Source of the DNA: Halorientalis litorea
GTDB lineage: Archaea > Halobacteriota > Halobacteria > Halobacteriales > Haloarculaceae
Assembly: GCF_023028225.1 (NCBI RefSeq)
Contig: NZ_CP095483.1
Coordinates: 62,001 to 126,000, forward strand
Reading direction: 5' to 3'
Length of the DNA stretch: 64,000 bases
The translations under genes were made by a program, and so were the position numbers. The number at the start of each line of letters is the position of its first letter. Position 1 is the stretch's first letter. Shown piece after piece: positions 17,775-26,587 of this stretch. Below the pieces are notes generated by a model. The model had not been told where the DNA came from. It ran no database searches and worked only from the letters and a program-made list of their open reading frames with translations.

Positions 17775-18911
17775 ATGCTCTCGCTGACCGACGAGCAGCG
17801 GATGGTACTGGAGACGTTGGAGGACCTCGCTCACTCGGAGTTCGAGGAGAACGCGTTCACCTGGGAGGGCGAGACACCGTGGGAGAACATCGAACTCCTC
17901 GCAGACCAAGGTTTCCTCGGCATCAACATCGGAGAGGAGTACGGCGGCGGCGGGATGGACGAGTTGGCCGCGATGCTCACCATCGAGGCTGTCGGTGAGG
18001 TGTGCCCCGACACCGCGCAGTACCTCTACGAACAGCAGATGGTCGCGCCCCGCGCCATCGAGATGTTCGGGTCCGAGGCAGTCAAAGAGGAGTACCTCCC
18101 GAAGGTGACGGCGGGCGAGACGTGCATCGCCGTCGCCATCTCGGAACCCGAATCCGGGTCCGACGTGGCGTCGATGAACACCGAGGTCACGGAGGAGAAC
18201 GGCGAGTTAGTACTCAACGGCGAGAAGACGTGGGTCAGTAGCGTCGAAGAGTCGAGTGCCGCCGTCGTCTGGACGAAGTTCCCCGAGGGGATGGGAACGG
18301 TCGTGATGGACTTCGACGCGGCTGGTGTCGACGTGGCCCAGCACTTCACCAACATGGCCGACCACCGGCAGACGCAGTTCTACATGGAGGATGTCCACAT
18401 CCCCGAGGAGAACGTCCTCACCCGTGGTCCGGACGGGTTCAAGAACCAACTGAAGGCCCTCAACTGGGAGCGACTCGGGAGTTCCACGTTCGCGAACTCG
18501 ATGGCTCGGAACGCCCTCGGGAAGGCACTGGATTACGCCGAGGACCGCGAACAGTTCGGCCAACCTATCGGGGACTTCCAAGGTATCGAGTGGAAACTCG
18601 CGGACATGACCAAGCAACTGGAGGCGTCCCGCGCGCTGACGTACCGCGCGGCGACGACGGCCGTCGAACAGGGCCGTATCCCCGACCGGATGGGGACCAG
18701 CATCGCCAAACTCTTCTCCTCGGAGATAGCCGAGAGCGTCGTCAGCGAGGCACTCCAGATACACGGCGCGAACGGCTACCAGCAGGGCCATCCCCTCGAA
18801 TACCTCTACCGGCTGGCCCGTGCCCGCCGCATCGCGGCCGGAACCGACGAGATTCAGAAAAACCAGATTGCGTCGGTCCTTCGCGACGACGGTCTCCCGT
18901 CGCTCACGTGA
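17775..18911 (+). CDS. Acyl-CoA dehydrogenase
   Basis: A 378-residue FAD flavoprotein. It shows the family order: N-terminal helices, then CIAVAISEPESGSDVASMNT and LNGEKTWVSSVEESSA in the middle beta domain, then the C-terminal domain with EDREQFGQPIGDFQGIEWKLADM and ALQIHGANGYQQGHPLEYLYR. The base of classic enzymes, near the IYEG segment, is not obvious here: the end reads ARRIAAGTDEIQKNQIA. It introduces the 2,3 double bond into an acyl-CoA. It lies 46 bases after the hydratase, with CTTTAA at 17745-17750 as a possible own promoter. Confidence 0.92.
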   Translation: MLSLTDEQRMVLETLEDLAHSEFEENAFTWEGETPWENIELLADQGFLGINIGEEYGGGGMDELAAMLTIEAVGEVCPDTAQYLYEQQMVAPRAIEMFGSEAVKEEYLPKVTAGETCIAVAISEPESGSDVASMNTEVTEENGELVLNGEKTWVSSVEESSAAVVWTKFPEGMGTVVMDFDAAGVDVAQHFTNMADHRQTQFYMEDVHIPEENVLTRGPDGFKNQLKALNWERLGSSTFANSMARNALGKALDYAEDREQFGQPIGDFQGIEWKLADMTKQLEASRALTYRAATTAVEQGRIPDRMGTSIAKLFSSEIAESVVSEALQIHGANGYQQGHPLEYLYRLARARRIAAGTDEIQKNQIASVLRDDGLPSLT

Positions 18912-19021
18912 GTGGCAGTGGCGTGGTAACGAGCAGCAAGACAGTTTCTCTTCGGGACCGACTCTTCCGTTTCGTTTCTATATGGGAAAAATTCACGTAC
19001 CCTCCGTCCGACGTGTCGGGT

Positions 19022-19813
19022 ATGACCGACGACGCGACACCCCGCGCGGACGGGAACGACGTGGACGCCCCGATAAAGAGTCTCGGGACGACATTCCGGG
19101 TCGTCGATGAGTTGAAGCGAAACGACGGCGGGCGCGTCACCGAGATAGCCGAAGAGACGGGACTCTCGAAGAGTGCCGTCCACAAGCACCTCGCGACGCT
19201 CGTCGCGCACGGGTACGTCGTCAAAGACGGCGATAGATACAGTCTGAGCTTCCGGTTTCTGGACATCGGCGGGTACGTCAGAGCGCAGTTCCCGCGCGCG
19301 AACGTCATCAAGACCAAGGTTCAGGAACTCGCGACGGAGACCGGTGAGGTGGCACAGTGTATGACCGAACAGAGCGGCAAGTCCGTCGTTCTCTACCGCG
19401 AGACGGGGACCAACGGCGTTCCGACGCGCACCCGCCCCGGCAAACGGATGTTCCTCCACCAGACTGCTTCGGGGAAGGCGATTCTCTCGCAACTTCCCCG
19501 CGAGCGCGTCGAGGAGATTCTCGACCAGCACGGCCTCCCGCGGGCGACGGACGCGACCATCACCGACCGTGAGGAACTGTTCGAGGAACTCGAAACGACG
19601 CGGGACCGCGGTATCGCGTACAGCCTCGGAGAGAGCACACGCGGCCTCTACGCCGTCGCCGCGCCGATGACGAAACCCGACGGGACGGTACTCGGCGCGT
19701 TCGTCGTCTCGGGGCCGACACATCGGATGCGCGGGCAACCGATGGACGAGGAGTATCCCGACCTCCTGTTGAGCCTCGTCAACGAAGTCGAACTCAACAT
19801 AGCGCACTCCTGA
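19022..19813 (+). CDS. IclR family transcriptional regulator
   Basis: A 263-residue regulator. The N-terminal winged helix reads IKSLGTTFRVVDELKRN, then VTEIAEETGLSKSAVHKHLATL, a clear helix-turn-helix. The C-terminal effector domain has TRPGKRMFLHQTASGKAILSQL and DRGIAYSLGESTRGLYAVAAPM, as in IclR proteins. The ATG at 19022 was chosen because upstream in-frame codons belong to the acyl-CoA dehydrogenase end and a spacer. A TATATGG sequence lies about 40 bases upstream. It probably senses an aromatic or short organic acid and controls the surrounding catabolic genes. Confidence 0.93.
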   Translation: MTDDATPRADGNDVDAPIKSLGTTFRVVDELKRNDGGRVTEIAEETGLSKSAVHKHLATLVAHGYVVKDGDRYSLSFRFLDIGGYVRAQFPRANVIKTKVQELATETGEVAQCMTEQSGKSVVLYRETGTNGVPTRTRPGKRMFLHQTASGKAILSQLPRERVEEILDQHGLPRATDATITDREELFEELETTRDRGIAYSLGESTRGLYAVAAPMTKPDGTVLGAFVVSGPTHRMRGQPMDEEYPDLLLSLVNEVELNIAHS

Positions 19814-20563
19814 GGGTCCACCGTAATCCCTCCACACCTCACTACCGTTTCCGAATAGGAAATAGAGACTCTCACCGCTCAACGTGATATATATGGTAGA
19901 GCAACGAATATAGCGAAAATAGCACAACGGTATCAAAAATATAGCCACAAAAATAAAATAGTCGTGCAACTCTGGTCGGGGTGCCGCTGTTTCTTCGTAC
20001 TGCGACTGCTCCGAGGTTGGCACTGTGGTTGTACCGCGTTGGCGACCGGTCGCTCGAAATTACAACTATAGTTATGTAATGGGTAGGCGTCAGGACCAGT
20101 CATTTCGGCAAGACGACTTCCAAAACTGTTTTGAAATTCTTCGAAAGATATGAAACGATATTACTAACAAAAAATCTGCATTTTTACTGTCTCGAGCCGC
20201 ATCGCGTTTGCTCGCGTGTCGTCTTAGAAAGCAGCGAGCAAACACCCTCTCTCTCGATTTTTCTCCGTGATATGCGTGTCGAACGTGGATAGGCCCCTCA
20301 TGCTCGTCCTTCGCCGGATACCCGTGACGAGCCTACGTATACTTTAGCTTTTAATTACTAGTACTATAACTGTAGCAGCAACGATAGAAATAATGCCACT
20401 ATTAGCCCGACTGTTAATCTCACGAACCATTGCAAAATATACCCATGATACAGTCTGTCTACCGCACTCGCGACATTTCCCTCGCGGTGTCACTTCGTTC
20501 GAACCGGCTCCGAGACAGTGACTCGCCGAAAGAGCATTGTCGTCGGGTAGACTGGGTCTGACT
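19814..20563. other. Long AT-rich spacer
   Basis: I see no gene in these 750 bases. The sequence is AT-rich (for example near 19900-19955 and 20140-20175). It has a palindrome AACTATAGTT near 20069, and the strong 10-bp inverted repeat listed separately at 20206-20243. TATACTTTAGCTTTTAATT near 20337 could be a promoter for a long leader. Confidence 0.55.
20206..20243. repeat. Perfect 10-bp inverted repeat (hairpin)
   Basis: GTTTGCTCGC at 20206-20215 pairs perfectly with GCGAGCAAAC at 20234-20243 across an 18-base loop. It stands in an AT-rich spacer, so it stands out against its surroundings. It could be a small RNA stem, a terminator-like element or a protein-binding site. Confidence 0.6.
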
Positions 20564-21574
20564 ATGCCGGATGTCCTCGTCGTCACGAGTGAGTCGCACC
20601 CCATCGATATCGAGACGTTTGCCGACGAACTCGGCGACCCGTACACGATTTCCCAACTGGAACTACCGCCCGGAACGTTACACGTCCACGCTGACGATGA
20701 ACTGACAGCCGCCCTCGAAGGCAAAGACGCTGTGTTCCTTCGCGCTGGCGAGATGACCGAGACAGTCATCGACGCCGCCCACGACTTGCAGGTCATCGCT
20801 GTCCACGGGTCCGGGTACGACCACATCGACGTGACGGCCGCCACCCGGAACGGCGTTGTCGTCACGCACAACCCCGAGGGACCCGGCCCCGCGGTGGTCG
20901 AACACACCGTCGCGATGCTGACCGTCTTGTTGCGTGAGTTCCCGGAGCGGTTCGAGCGAACGGCGCGGGGCGAGTGGTCACGTGACCCGGCACCCGAACT
21001 GAGCCAGCAAACCGTCGGCGTAGTCGGACTCGGGTTCGTCGGCTCTCGCGTGGCGCGGACCGTCTCCGAGGCGTACGGGGCCGACGTCATCGGGTACGAC
21101 CCCTACGTCGCCGGGACGCTCGACTCGGATATTTGGCCCCGGGTGAGCCGCGACGAGATGGAAGCCGCCGGCGTGGAACTGGTCGGGAAAGACGAACTGT
21201 TCCGGCGGTCGGACCTCGTTACGCTCCACACGCCGCTGACCGACCGCACCGAGAATATGGTGGGCGAGGTCGAACTCGACGCGCTTGCGGGCGGCTACCT
21301 CGTCAACACCGGCCGCGGCGGATGTGTCGACGAGGACGCGCTCGTCGCCGCTCTCGATTCGGGGCAGTTGGAACGCGCCGCACTCGACGTGCTCGCCGAG
21401 GAACCGCCGGCGTCGGACCACCCGCTCGTCGGTCACCCTCGTGTCTATCTCACACCGCACGTGGCCAGTGCGACCGACGGGTACCCGCCCCGCGCCGCGA
21501 ACGCGGCGGCCGAGAAAATCGACACTGTCCTCTCCGGTGGTCGCCCGGATACAGTCGTCAACCCGGACGTGTAG
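20564..21574 (+). CDS. D-2-hydroxyacid dehydrogenase (phosphoglycerate dehydrogenase-like)
   Basis: A 336-residue NAD(P)-dependent oxidoreductase. The Rossmann motif is TVGVVGLGFVGSRVA. The catalytic Arg is in GGYLVNTGRGGCVDEDAL, the Glu in ALDVLAEEPPASDHPL and the His in YLTPHVAS. It interconverts a 2-oxoacid and a D-2-hydroxyacid. I chose the ATG at 20564 (MPDVLVVTSES), where the substrate domain begins. It lies after the IclR gene and a 750-base spacer, so a link to the upstream pathway is possible but not proven. With the TPP enzyme it could supply or use a 2-oxoacid. Confidence 0.88.
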   Translation: MPDVLVVTSESHPIDIETFADELGDPYTISQLELPPGTLHVHADDELTAALEGKDAVFLRAGEMTETVIDAAHDLQVIAVHGSGYDHIDVTAATRNGVVVTHNPEGPGPAVVEHTVAMLTVLLREFPERFERTARGEWSRDPAPELSQQTVGVVGLGFVGSRVARTVSEAYGADVIGYDPYVAGTLDSDIWPRVSRDEMEAAGVELVGKDELFRRSDLVTLHTPLTDRTENMVGEVELDALAGGYLVNTGRGGCVDEDALVAALDSGQLERAALDVLAEEPPASDHPLVGHPRVYLTPHVASATDGYPPRAANAAAEKIDTVLSGGRPDTVVNPDV

Positions 21575-21592
21575 TCAGCCCTGCCTGCCGAT

Positions 21593-22267
21593 TCAGTGGT
21601 CGTCCTGCACGAGGCCGTTCGTGTCACACCGGACGTTCGTGTAGTGGGACATGAACTGCTCCACGAAGTCGTCGTCCGGGTCGAAGGCGTGTCGTTGGAC
21701 ACACCCCACGTCCGCGCCGAGCAGGTGGATGCTCACGCTCGGTTCGTCGGAACTGGTCTTCACCTTGTGAATGTCGTCCTCGGGCGGGACGAGTTCGTAG
21801 AAGTCGCCACGGCCCTGCTCCTGTACGCGGTCCAGTTCTAGCTCTGCCGGGCCGATGTCGTTGTCCATCTCGTCTACACGGCGGTAGAACGACTCTTCCT
21901 GCTGGCCACCGTAGAGACCGACCAGTCCCCACGCGAGATGGTCGTGAACCGGCGTCTCCACCTCCGGCGGGATGACGAGGCTGAACAACACGAGGTCGTC
22001 GCTCCGGTAGAGCAACCACTGTGCGATGTCGCGCCCCATCTCGCCGTGGTCGTCGTAGTCCTCCGGTGGCGAGTTGGCGTACAGTTCCGGGAGCCACTCG
22101 TCGTCCACGAGCAGTGCCTCGAACGGGTCGTGCATCTCCGACAACAGGTCGTGTATCTCGTCTCTGTCGTCCACGTCGTCGTGTCGGTCGGTGATGTCTC
22201 GAACCGTGTCGATGAACTCGTGTGTGCGGTCGTTGTCGAGGAAGAACTCTTGGTCTGTCGTCGCCAT
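21593..22267 (-). CDS. Cupin-fold dioxygenase-like protein (cysteine dioxygenase type)
   Basis: A 224-residue double-stranded beta-helix protein. The metal-binding histidines expected of the thiol-dioxygenase-like group are in TPVHDHLAWGLVGLYGGQ and later in PPEDDIHKVKTS, with SIHLLGADVG near the end. Such proteins are annotated as predicted metal-dependent enzymes related to cysteine or 3-mercaptopropionate dioxygenase. I start at the ATG at 22267 (MATTDQEFF) rather than a GTG at 22282. It is convergent with the D-2-hydroxyacid dehydrogenase and lies 86 bases downstream of the HAD gene that ends the phosphonate operon. The substrate is unknown. Confidence 0.75.
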   Translation of the reverse strand: MATTDQEFFLDNDRTHEFIDTVRDITDRHDDVDDRDEIHDLLSEMHDPFEALLVDDEWLPELYANSPPEDYDDHGEMGRDIAQWLLYRSDDLVLFSLVIPPEVETPVHDHLAWGLVGLYGGQQEESFYRRVDEMDNDIGPAELELDRVQEQGRGDFYELVPPEDDIHKVKTSSDEPSVSIHLLGADVGCVQRHAFDPDDDFVEQFMSHYTNVRCDTNGLVQDDH

Positions 22268-22353
22268 GAACCACGGGTTCACTCGGCGGTCACATAAGTC
22301 GTTCCGTGCCTCTGAGAATTAAAACCTACGTAGGCAGGAACAACGGTACCGTC

Positions 22354-23055
22354 TCAGTCCGACTCGGTTCTCGACTGCCCGGAGAGTGTCCCCACGAGTG
22401 CATCGAGGTCAGGTACTTCGTACGTCGGTGAGACGGACAGGTCGACCTCGGCGACGTGGTCGCGCCGCAGGAATGCGGCGTCGATACCGGCCCGCTGAGC
22501 GGCGACGATATCTTTCTCGGAGTCCCCGACGTAGAGCGCGTCCGTCGTCCCGATGTCGTCGAGTGCCGTCTCGATGTAGTGAGGGTCGGGCTTTCGCCGC
22601 TCCGCACCCGTGACTGTGGGGTGACGGCCGTAGGCAGTCTCGAACCGGCCGTCGAGACCGTGGTAATCGAGGAGGAACTCGACCGTCGCGTGCTGGTTGT
22701 TACTGACGAGGCCGAGCGGCGTGTCGAACGCGTCGAGCGCGTTCACGTCGTCGTACACCTGCTTCCCTCCAGCCCGGACCGCGGCACACTGTGCGTCCGC
22801 GGCTTTCGCTTCCCGCCGTCGCCAGAACGCTGCGGCGTCGATGTCGTGGTCCTCGTGGACCGCCTCCGTCGGGCCAGCAGCCGACGCGACAGTCCACTCC
22901 GCGTGTGAGCGGTCCACGTCCACGTCGAACTCCCGGAACGTCTCGACGACTGCATCCACTATCACGTCCCTATCGGTCGGTTCCACGATGACGCCGTCGT
23001 TGTCGAAGACGATTGCGTCGTATGGACATTCGATTCGTTCTCGGCGTTCAGACAT
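22354..23055 (-). CDS. HAD family phosphatase at the end of the C-P lyase operon
   Basis: A 233-residue haloacid dehalogenase-like hydrolase. The nucleophile motif is IVFDNDGVIVEPTD, motif II is GLVSNNQ, motif III Lys is in ERRKPDPHYIETA, and motif IV is ALYVGDSEKDIVAAQRAG. A helical cap follows motif I. It should remove phosphate from a small phosphorylated metabolite. The ATG at 23055 overlaps the preceding isomerase-like gene by eight bases, so it is part of the phnGHIJKLM operon. I infer a role in clearing the ribosyl phosphate left by C-P lyase. Confidence 0.85.
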   Translation of the reverse strand: MSERRERIECPYDAIVFDNDGVIVEPTDRDVIVDAVVETFREFDVDVDRSHAEWTVASAAGPTEAVHEDHDIDAAAFWRRREAKAADAQCAAVRAGGKQVYDDVNALDAFDTPLGLVSNNQHATVEFLLDYHGLDGRFETAYGRHPTVTGAERRKPDPHYIETALDDIGTTDALYVGDSEKDIVAAQRAGIDAAFLRRDHVAEVDLSVSPTYEVPDLDALVGTLSGQSRTESD

Positions 23056-23857
23056 CTGTCGGAAGTTCCGTTGCGATAGGTGTTGTTTCCGCACCGATGC
23101 TCGCCGCCACGTCGGTAACCGACTTGGTCTCGAAGACGAAATTATCCGCGGGAACGGACTCGACGACGCCCTCGTAGTCGGTCAGCGGTTCGTGCTGGTC
23201 GCTCGTCCCGTCGTTGTCGTGCAGGTGACACACGCGGATTCGGTCGCCGAACCGCTCCACGAACGCGTCCCAGTCGTGCCCGTTGACCTTCGCGTGGCCC
23301 ACGTCGAGCGTCACGCCGAGGATATCGGGCGTCACGTCGACGGCGTCCAACGCCGCTCCGAGGTCGGTGGGTGAGGTGGTGTATCGCCGTTTCGAGCCGT
23401 CCCGCGGTTGGTTCTCCAGACAGAGGGGCACGCCGACCAGCTGGGCGTACTGTGCCGCCTCCGCGAGCGACCGCATCGCGTTCTCTCTGGCCGTCTCTTT
23501 CACCCACTCGGGGTAGCGGTGTGGAACCGACCCGCCGTGGACGACGACGGCGTCGGCACCCGCCTCGTGGGCGTCGTCCAACGTCCGCTTGACCTGCTGG
23601 ACTGACGCCTCCCGCACGGCGTCGTTGAAACTCGCCGGGTTCCAGTCCCGAAACGGCGCGTGGTAGGTGACCGACACGTCGTAACTCTCGGCCAGTTCCC
23701 GAACCGTCGACGGGTCCGGCGTGTCCGGGTGGCCACAGAGGTACTCGTGTTTGAACTCGACGTGGTTGAGGCCGAGGTCCGTGATGTACGTCAGGAACTC
23801 CTCGACAGTCGCGCCGAAGCGGACGTCCATCGCCGCCCCGAGTGACGCTTCGGTCAT
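23048..23857 (-). CDS. Sugar phosphate isomerase/epimerase (TIM barrel, AP-endonuclease-2 fold)
   Basis: A 269-residue TIM barrel of the xylose-isomerase-like superfamily. Likely metal ligands are in GLNHVEFKHEYLCG, ADAVVVHGGSVPHRYPEW, VPLCLENQPRDG, GVTLDVGHAKVNG, RVCHLHDNDGTSDQHEPL and NFVFETKS. Family members isomerise or epimerise sugars with one or two divalent metals. The ATG at 23857 overlaps the phnM stop as ATGA. It is therefore translated with the C-P lyase genes and may process the ribose phosphate product, together with the HAD phosphatase that follows. Confidence 0.83.
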   Translation of the reverse strand: MTEASLGAAMDVRFGATVEEFLTYITDLGLNHVEFKHEYLCGHPDTPDPSTVRELAESYDVSVTYHAPFRDWNPASFNDAVREASVQQVKRTLDDAHEAGADAVVVHGGSVPHRYPEWVKETARENAMRSLAEAAQYAQLVGVPLCLENQPRDGSKRRYTTSPTDLGAALDAVDVTPDILGVTLDVGHAKVNGHDWDAFVERFGDRIRVCHLHDNDGTSDQHEPLTDYEGVVESVPADNFVFETKSVTDVAASIGAETTPIATELPTDV

Positions 23858-25026
23858 CGGCTCACCCCGTCGATGTCCGTCGCACGGTATACCGGTCGCC
23901 CGCCGACGAGTGCCCGTGTGACCGTCGGCGTCGGTGCCTCGTCCACGACGACGAGGTCCGCCCGGTTCCCGGGTTCGAGACGCCCCCGGTCCTCGAGTCC
24001 GACGGCGTCTGCGGGTCCAGCAGTCACGCGGTGGACTCTGGCCGGGAGCGGTTCGCCGGTGTCGACGAACGCCGCGGCGAGCAAGGACGGCGGGTGGTAG
24101 TCCGCGACCAAGGCGTCCACTACGCCGGCGTCGATTGCGTCCGCCGTTCGGAGGTTCCCCCACTGGCTCTCGCCGCGGACGAGGTTCGGCGCGCCCATCG
24201 CCACGGCCATCCCGAGGTCGGCCGCCCGTTCGGCAGTGTCGAGCGTGATGGGATACTCACTGATGCCGACGCCGACGCTGTCGAGACGCGTGACTTCCGC
24301 CGGGTCTTCGTCGTCGTGGGAGGCTATCGGAATGTCTCGGTCGGCCGCGGCACCGGCTATCCGGTCGACTCGCTCCCGGATGGTGTCGTGTGCGATGTCG
24401 CCGCGTTCGTCTATCATCTCCTCCGCTTCCTCGACGGTGTGTTGCTGTGAGTTGCGGTAGTAGTCGATGAAGGCGTCTCGGTCACGGAACTGCCCCTTCC
24501 CGGGGATGTGACTCATCACCGAGACGAGCGCGGCGTCGCCGGCCGTGATGACCGCCTCCACGGCGTCGACACACTCCGGTTGTGTGACCTCACACCGGGC
24601 GTGAATGCGGTGGTCGGCCAGCAAGTCGTCGGCCGTCTCGACGGCGTCGGTAATCTCGGCACCGAGTTCGGGCGAGCGGTTCTCGTCCGGGTCGACCTCG
24701 AAGGAGATAGCGTGGAACTTCGTAGTGATACCGGCGGCGAGGTTCGCCCGGTCTGCGGTGGCGAGTGCCATGTGCGTGTCCATCCGTGCCCCGGAGCGGG
24801 GGTGGAGGTGGGACTCGATGTCGTCGCCGTGCAGGTCGACCAAGCCCGGCAGGACGAGGCGACCCGCAGCGTCGATGGTCTCGTCCGCGTCTTCGGACAC
24901 GTCCCCGACGGCGACGATGCGGTCGCCCTCGACGCGGACGCCACCCTCGACAACCGCGTCGGGTGTGACGATTCGACCGTTCCGCACGACTGTCGTGGTC
25001 TCGCCGACGGCACGCTGGGGCGTCAC
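23854..25026 (-). CDS. phnM: RPnTP diphosphatase PhnM
   Basis: A 390-residue amidohydrolase that splits diphosphate from alpha-D-ribose 1-methylphosphonate 5-triphosphate, the step that readies the substrate for C-P bond cleavage. The binuclear metal motif reads GLVDLHGDDIESHLHPRSG near residues 62-80. The later segments VSVMSHIPGKGQF, IASHDDEDPAEV and GAPNLVRGESQWGN are characteristic of PhnM. The GTG at 25026 is the start because it overlaps the phnL stop as GTGA and gives the right N-terminus (VTPQRAVGE). Confidence 0.94.
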   Translation of the reverse strand: MTPQRAVGETTTVVRNGRIVTPDAVVEGGVRVEGDRIVAVGDVSEDADETIDAAGRLVLPGLVDLHGDDIESHLHPRSGARMDTHMALATADRANLAAGITTKFHAISFEVDPDENRSPELGAEITDAVETADDLLADHRIHARCEVTQPECVDAVEAVITAGDAALVSVMSHIPGKGQFRDRDAFIDYYRNSQQHTVEEAEEMIDERGDIAHDTIRERVDRIAGAAADRDIPIASHDDEDPAEVTRLDSVGVGISEYPITLDTAERAADLGMAVAMGAPNLVRGESQWGNLRTADAIDAGVVDALVADYHPPSLLAAAFVDTGEPLPARVHRVTAGPADAVGLEDRGRLEPGNRADLVVVDEAPTPTVTRALVGGRPVYRATDIDGVSR

Positions 25027-25757
25027 GCGACCACCTCCCCCTCGTACTCCGCGATGGGGACGACACGCTCGACCTGTGCGTCGTCGAGGACGACCACCCG
25101 GTCGGCGACTGCCTCGACCACGTCGCGGTTGTGGAAGACACCGAGAACCGTCGTCCCGTCGTCGAGGTACTCGCCGAGCAGGTCGATGGCCGCCGCCCGC
25201 GTCTCCGGGTCGAGCGCGCTGGTCGGTTCGTCCAACAGGAGGAGGTCCGGTTTCGGCGCGATTGCCTGTGCGAGGTTGACCCGCTGGCGCTCGCCGCCCG
25301 AGAACGTCGCCGGATACGCCGCCCACAGTTCCTCGGGGAGGCCGAGCCGTGACAACAGCATTTCGGCACGCTCACGGGCTGTTTCGCCCTCACATCCGCG
25401 CTCTCTGAGCGGCCGGGCGACGACATCGACCGCAGGGACCCGCGGAATCTCGTCGAGGAACTGCGACGTGTACCCGATGGCGTCCCCGCGGAGGCCGAGT
25501 ACCGTGCGGTCGTCACACGACGCCAAATCGACCGTCCCGTCCGCACCGTGGTAGACGACTCGCCCACCGGACGGTTCGTAGGTCCGGTAGATACATTTCA
25601 GCAGCGACGACTTGCCGCTGCCGGACTCGCCGACGACGGCGACGAATTCGCCGGCGTCGACGGAGAACGTCACGTCGTCCAGTCCGACGACTTGCTTGTC
25701 GCCGAGGACGTGCATGTCGAACGTCTTGTCGAGACTCTCGACTGTCAGTACTGTCAT
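25023..25757 (-). CDS. phnL: C-P lyase ABC-type protein PhnL
   Basis: A 244-residue ABC ATPase-fold protein. Walker A is GESGSGKSS, the signature is FSGGERQRVNLAQAI, and Walker B is LLLLDEPTSALD. The Q-loop region GYTSQFLDEIPRVPAVDVVARPL is specific for PhnL. It is needed with PhnG, H and I to couple ATP and phosphonate, and it is not a transporter subunit. The ATG at 25757 overlaps the phnK stop (TAATG), and its own stop overlaps phnM. Confidence 0.94.
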   Translation of the reverse strand: MTVLTVESLDKTFDMHVLGDKQVVGLDDVTFSVDAGEFVAVVGESGSGKSSLLKCIYRTYEPSGGRVVYHGADGTVDLASCDDRTVLGLRGDAIGYTSQFLDEIPRVPAVDVVARPLRERGCEGETARERAEMLLSRLGLPEELWAAYPATFSGGERQRVNLAQAIAPKPDLLLLDEPTSALDPETRAAAIDLLGEYLDDGTTVLGVFHNRDVVEAVADRVVVLDDAQVERVVPIAEYEGEVVA

Positions 25758-26587
25758 TATATCACTGAATTGATTAGTGTCTGCGTGTACTCGTGGTGTG
25801 GGTCCTCCATGACCCGGTCCGTGAGGCCCGATTCGACCACCCGTCCGTGACGCATCACCAGCGTCCGGTCGGCGAGCAGTCTGACCACGCCCAAGTCGTG
25901 AGAGACGACGACGGCCGCGACGCCCTCTTCGCGCTGGACGCGTCGGAACATGTCCAACACGCGGGCTTGGACGCTTACGTCCAACCCCGTCGTCGGTTCG
26001 TCGAGGACGACCACTTCGGGGTCGTTGGCGAGTGCCCGAGCGATTTGCACCCGGCGTTGCATCCCACCGGAGTAGGTGTGTGTCTGGTCGTCCATCCGTG
26101 AGACGGGCACTTCCGTCTCCTCGAACAGCGACGCGACGCGTTCGCGGACTGCCTCGTAGTCGCGCCACCCGGCCGAGAGCAGTTTCTCGGCAACGTTCCC
26201 GCCGCCGGAGAAATCGAGTTCGAGGCCGTCGCGGATGTGCTGGTGGACGAGACTGATGTCGCTGTTTCTGAGTCTGTGACGTGTCTCGTAGTCCACGTCG
26301 AGCAGGTTCCCGTCGTGGTGTGCGTATCGCACCGCACCGTCGCTGTGTCCGTCCTCGTCGGGGGCCAGTGCCAGCAGCTCCGCGAGGCTGGACTTTCCGG
26401 ACCCCGACTCGCCCACGATGCCGAGGACCTCGCCCTCCTCGACGCCGAGGTCGACGTCCGCACAGGCGACGACGCTCCCACACTCGGGACACTGGTTCGT
26501 CCCCGCCGCGTCGCCGGTCCGCTCCCGGCAGGCGGGACATCCCTCGCCGTACACTTTCGTCAAGCCCTCCGCAGAGAGGAGGGTCAC
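25757..26587 (-). CDS. phnK: C-P lyase ABC-type protein PhnK with four-Cys insertion
   Basis: A 276-residue ABC ATPase that binds the C-P lyase core. Walker A is GESGSGKSS (residues 59-67), the signature YSGGMQRRVQIARAL, Walker B VVVLDEPTTGLDVSVQARVLD. The end, ESGLTDRVMEDPHHEYTQTLI, is typical of PhnK. Between the first strand and Walker A there is an extra loop with C17-x2-C20 and C33-x2-C36, probably a zinc ribbon, which E. coli PhnK lacks. The GTG start at 26587 overlaps the phnJ stop as GTGA. Confidence 0.93.
   Translation of the reverse strand: MTLLSAEGLTKVYGEGCPACRERTGDAAGTNQCPECGSVVACADVDLGVEEGEVLGIVGESGSGKSSLAELLALAPDEDGHSDGAVRYAHHDGNLLDVDYETRHRLRNSDISLVHQHIRDGLELDFSGGGNVAEKLLSAGWRDYEAVRERVASLFEETEVPVSRMDDQTHTYSGGMQRRVQIARALANDPEVVVLDEPTTGLDVSVQARVLDMFRRVQREEGVAAVVVSHDLGVVRLLADRTLVMRHGRVVESGLTDRVMEDPHHEYTQTLINSVI

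Noticed and set aside
5513-18911. Sterol ring-degradation pathway based on IpdAB-like CoA-transferase, DUF35, thiolase and acyl-CoA dehydrogenase
   Set aside because: No ring hydroxylase, Kst or Hsa-type genes are present, and the TAXI-TRAP system and TPP enzyme point to a small organic acid instead.
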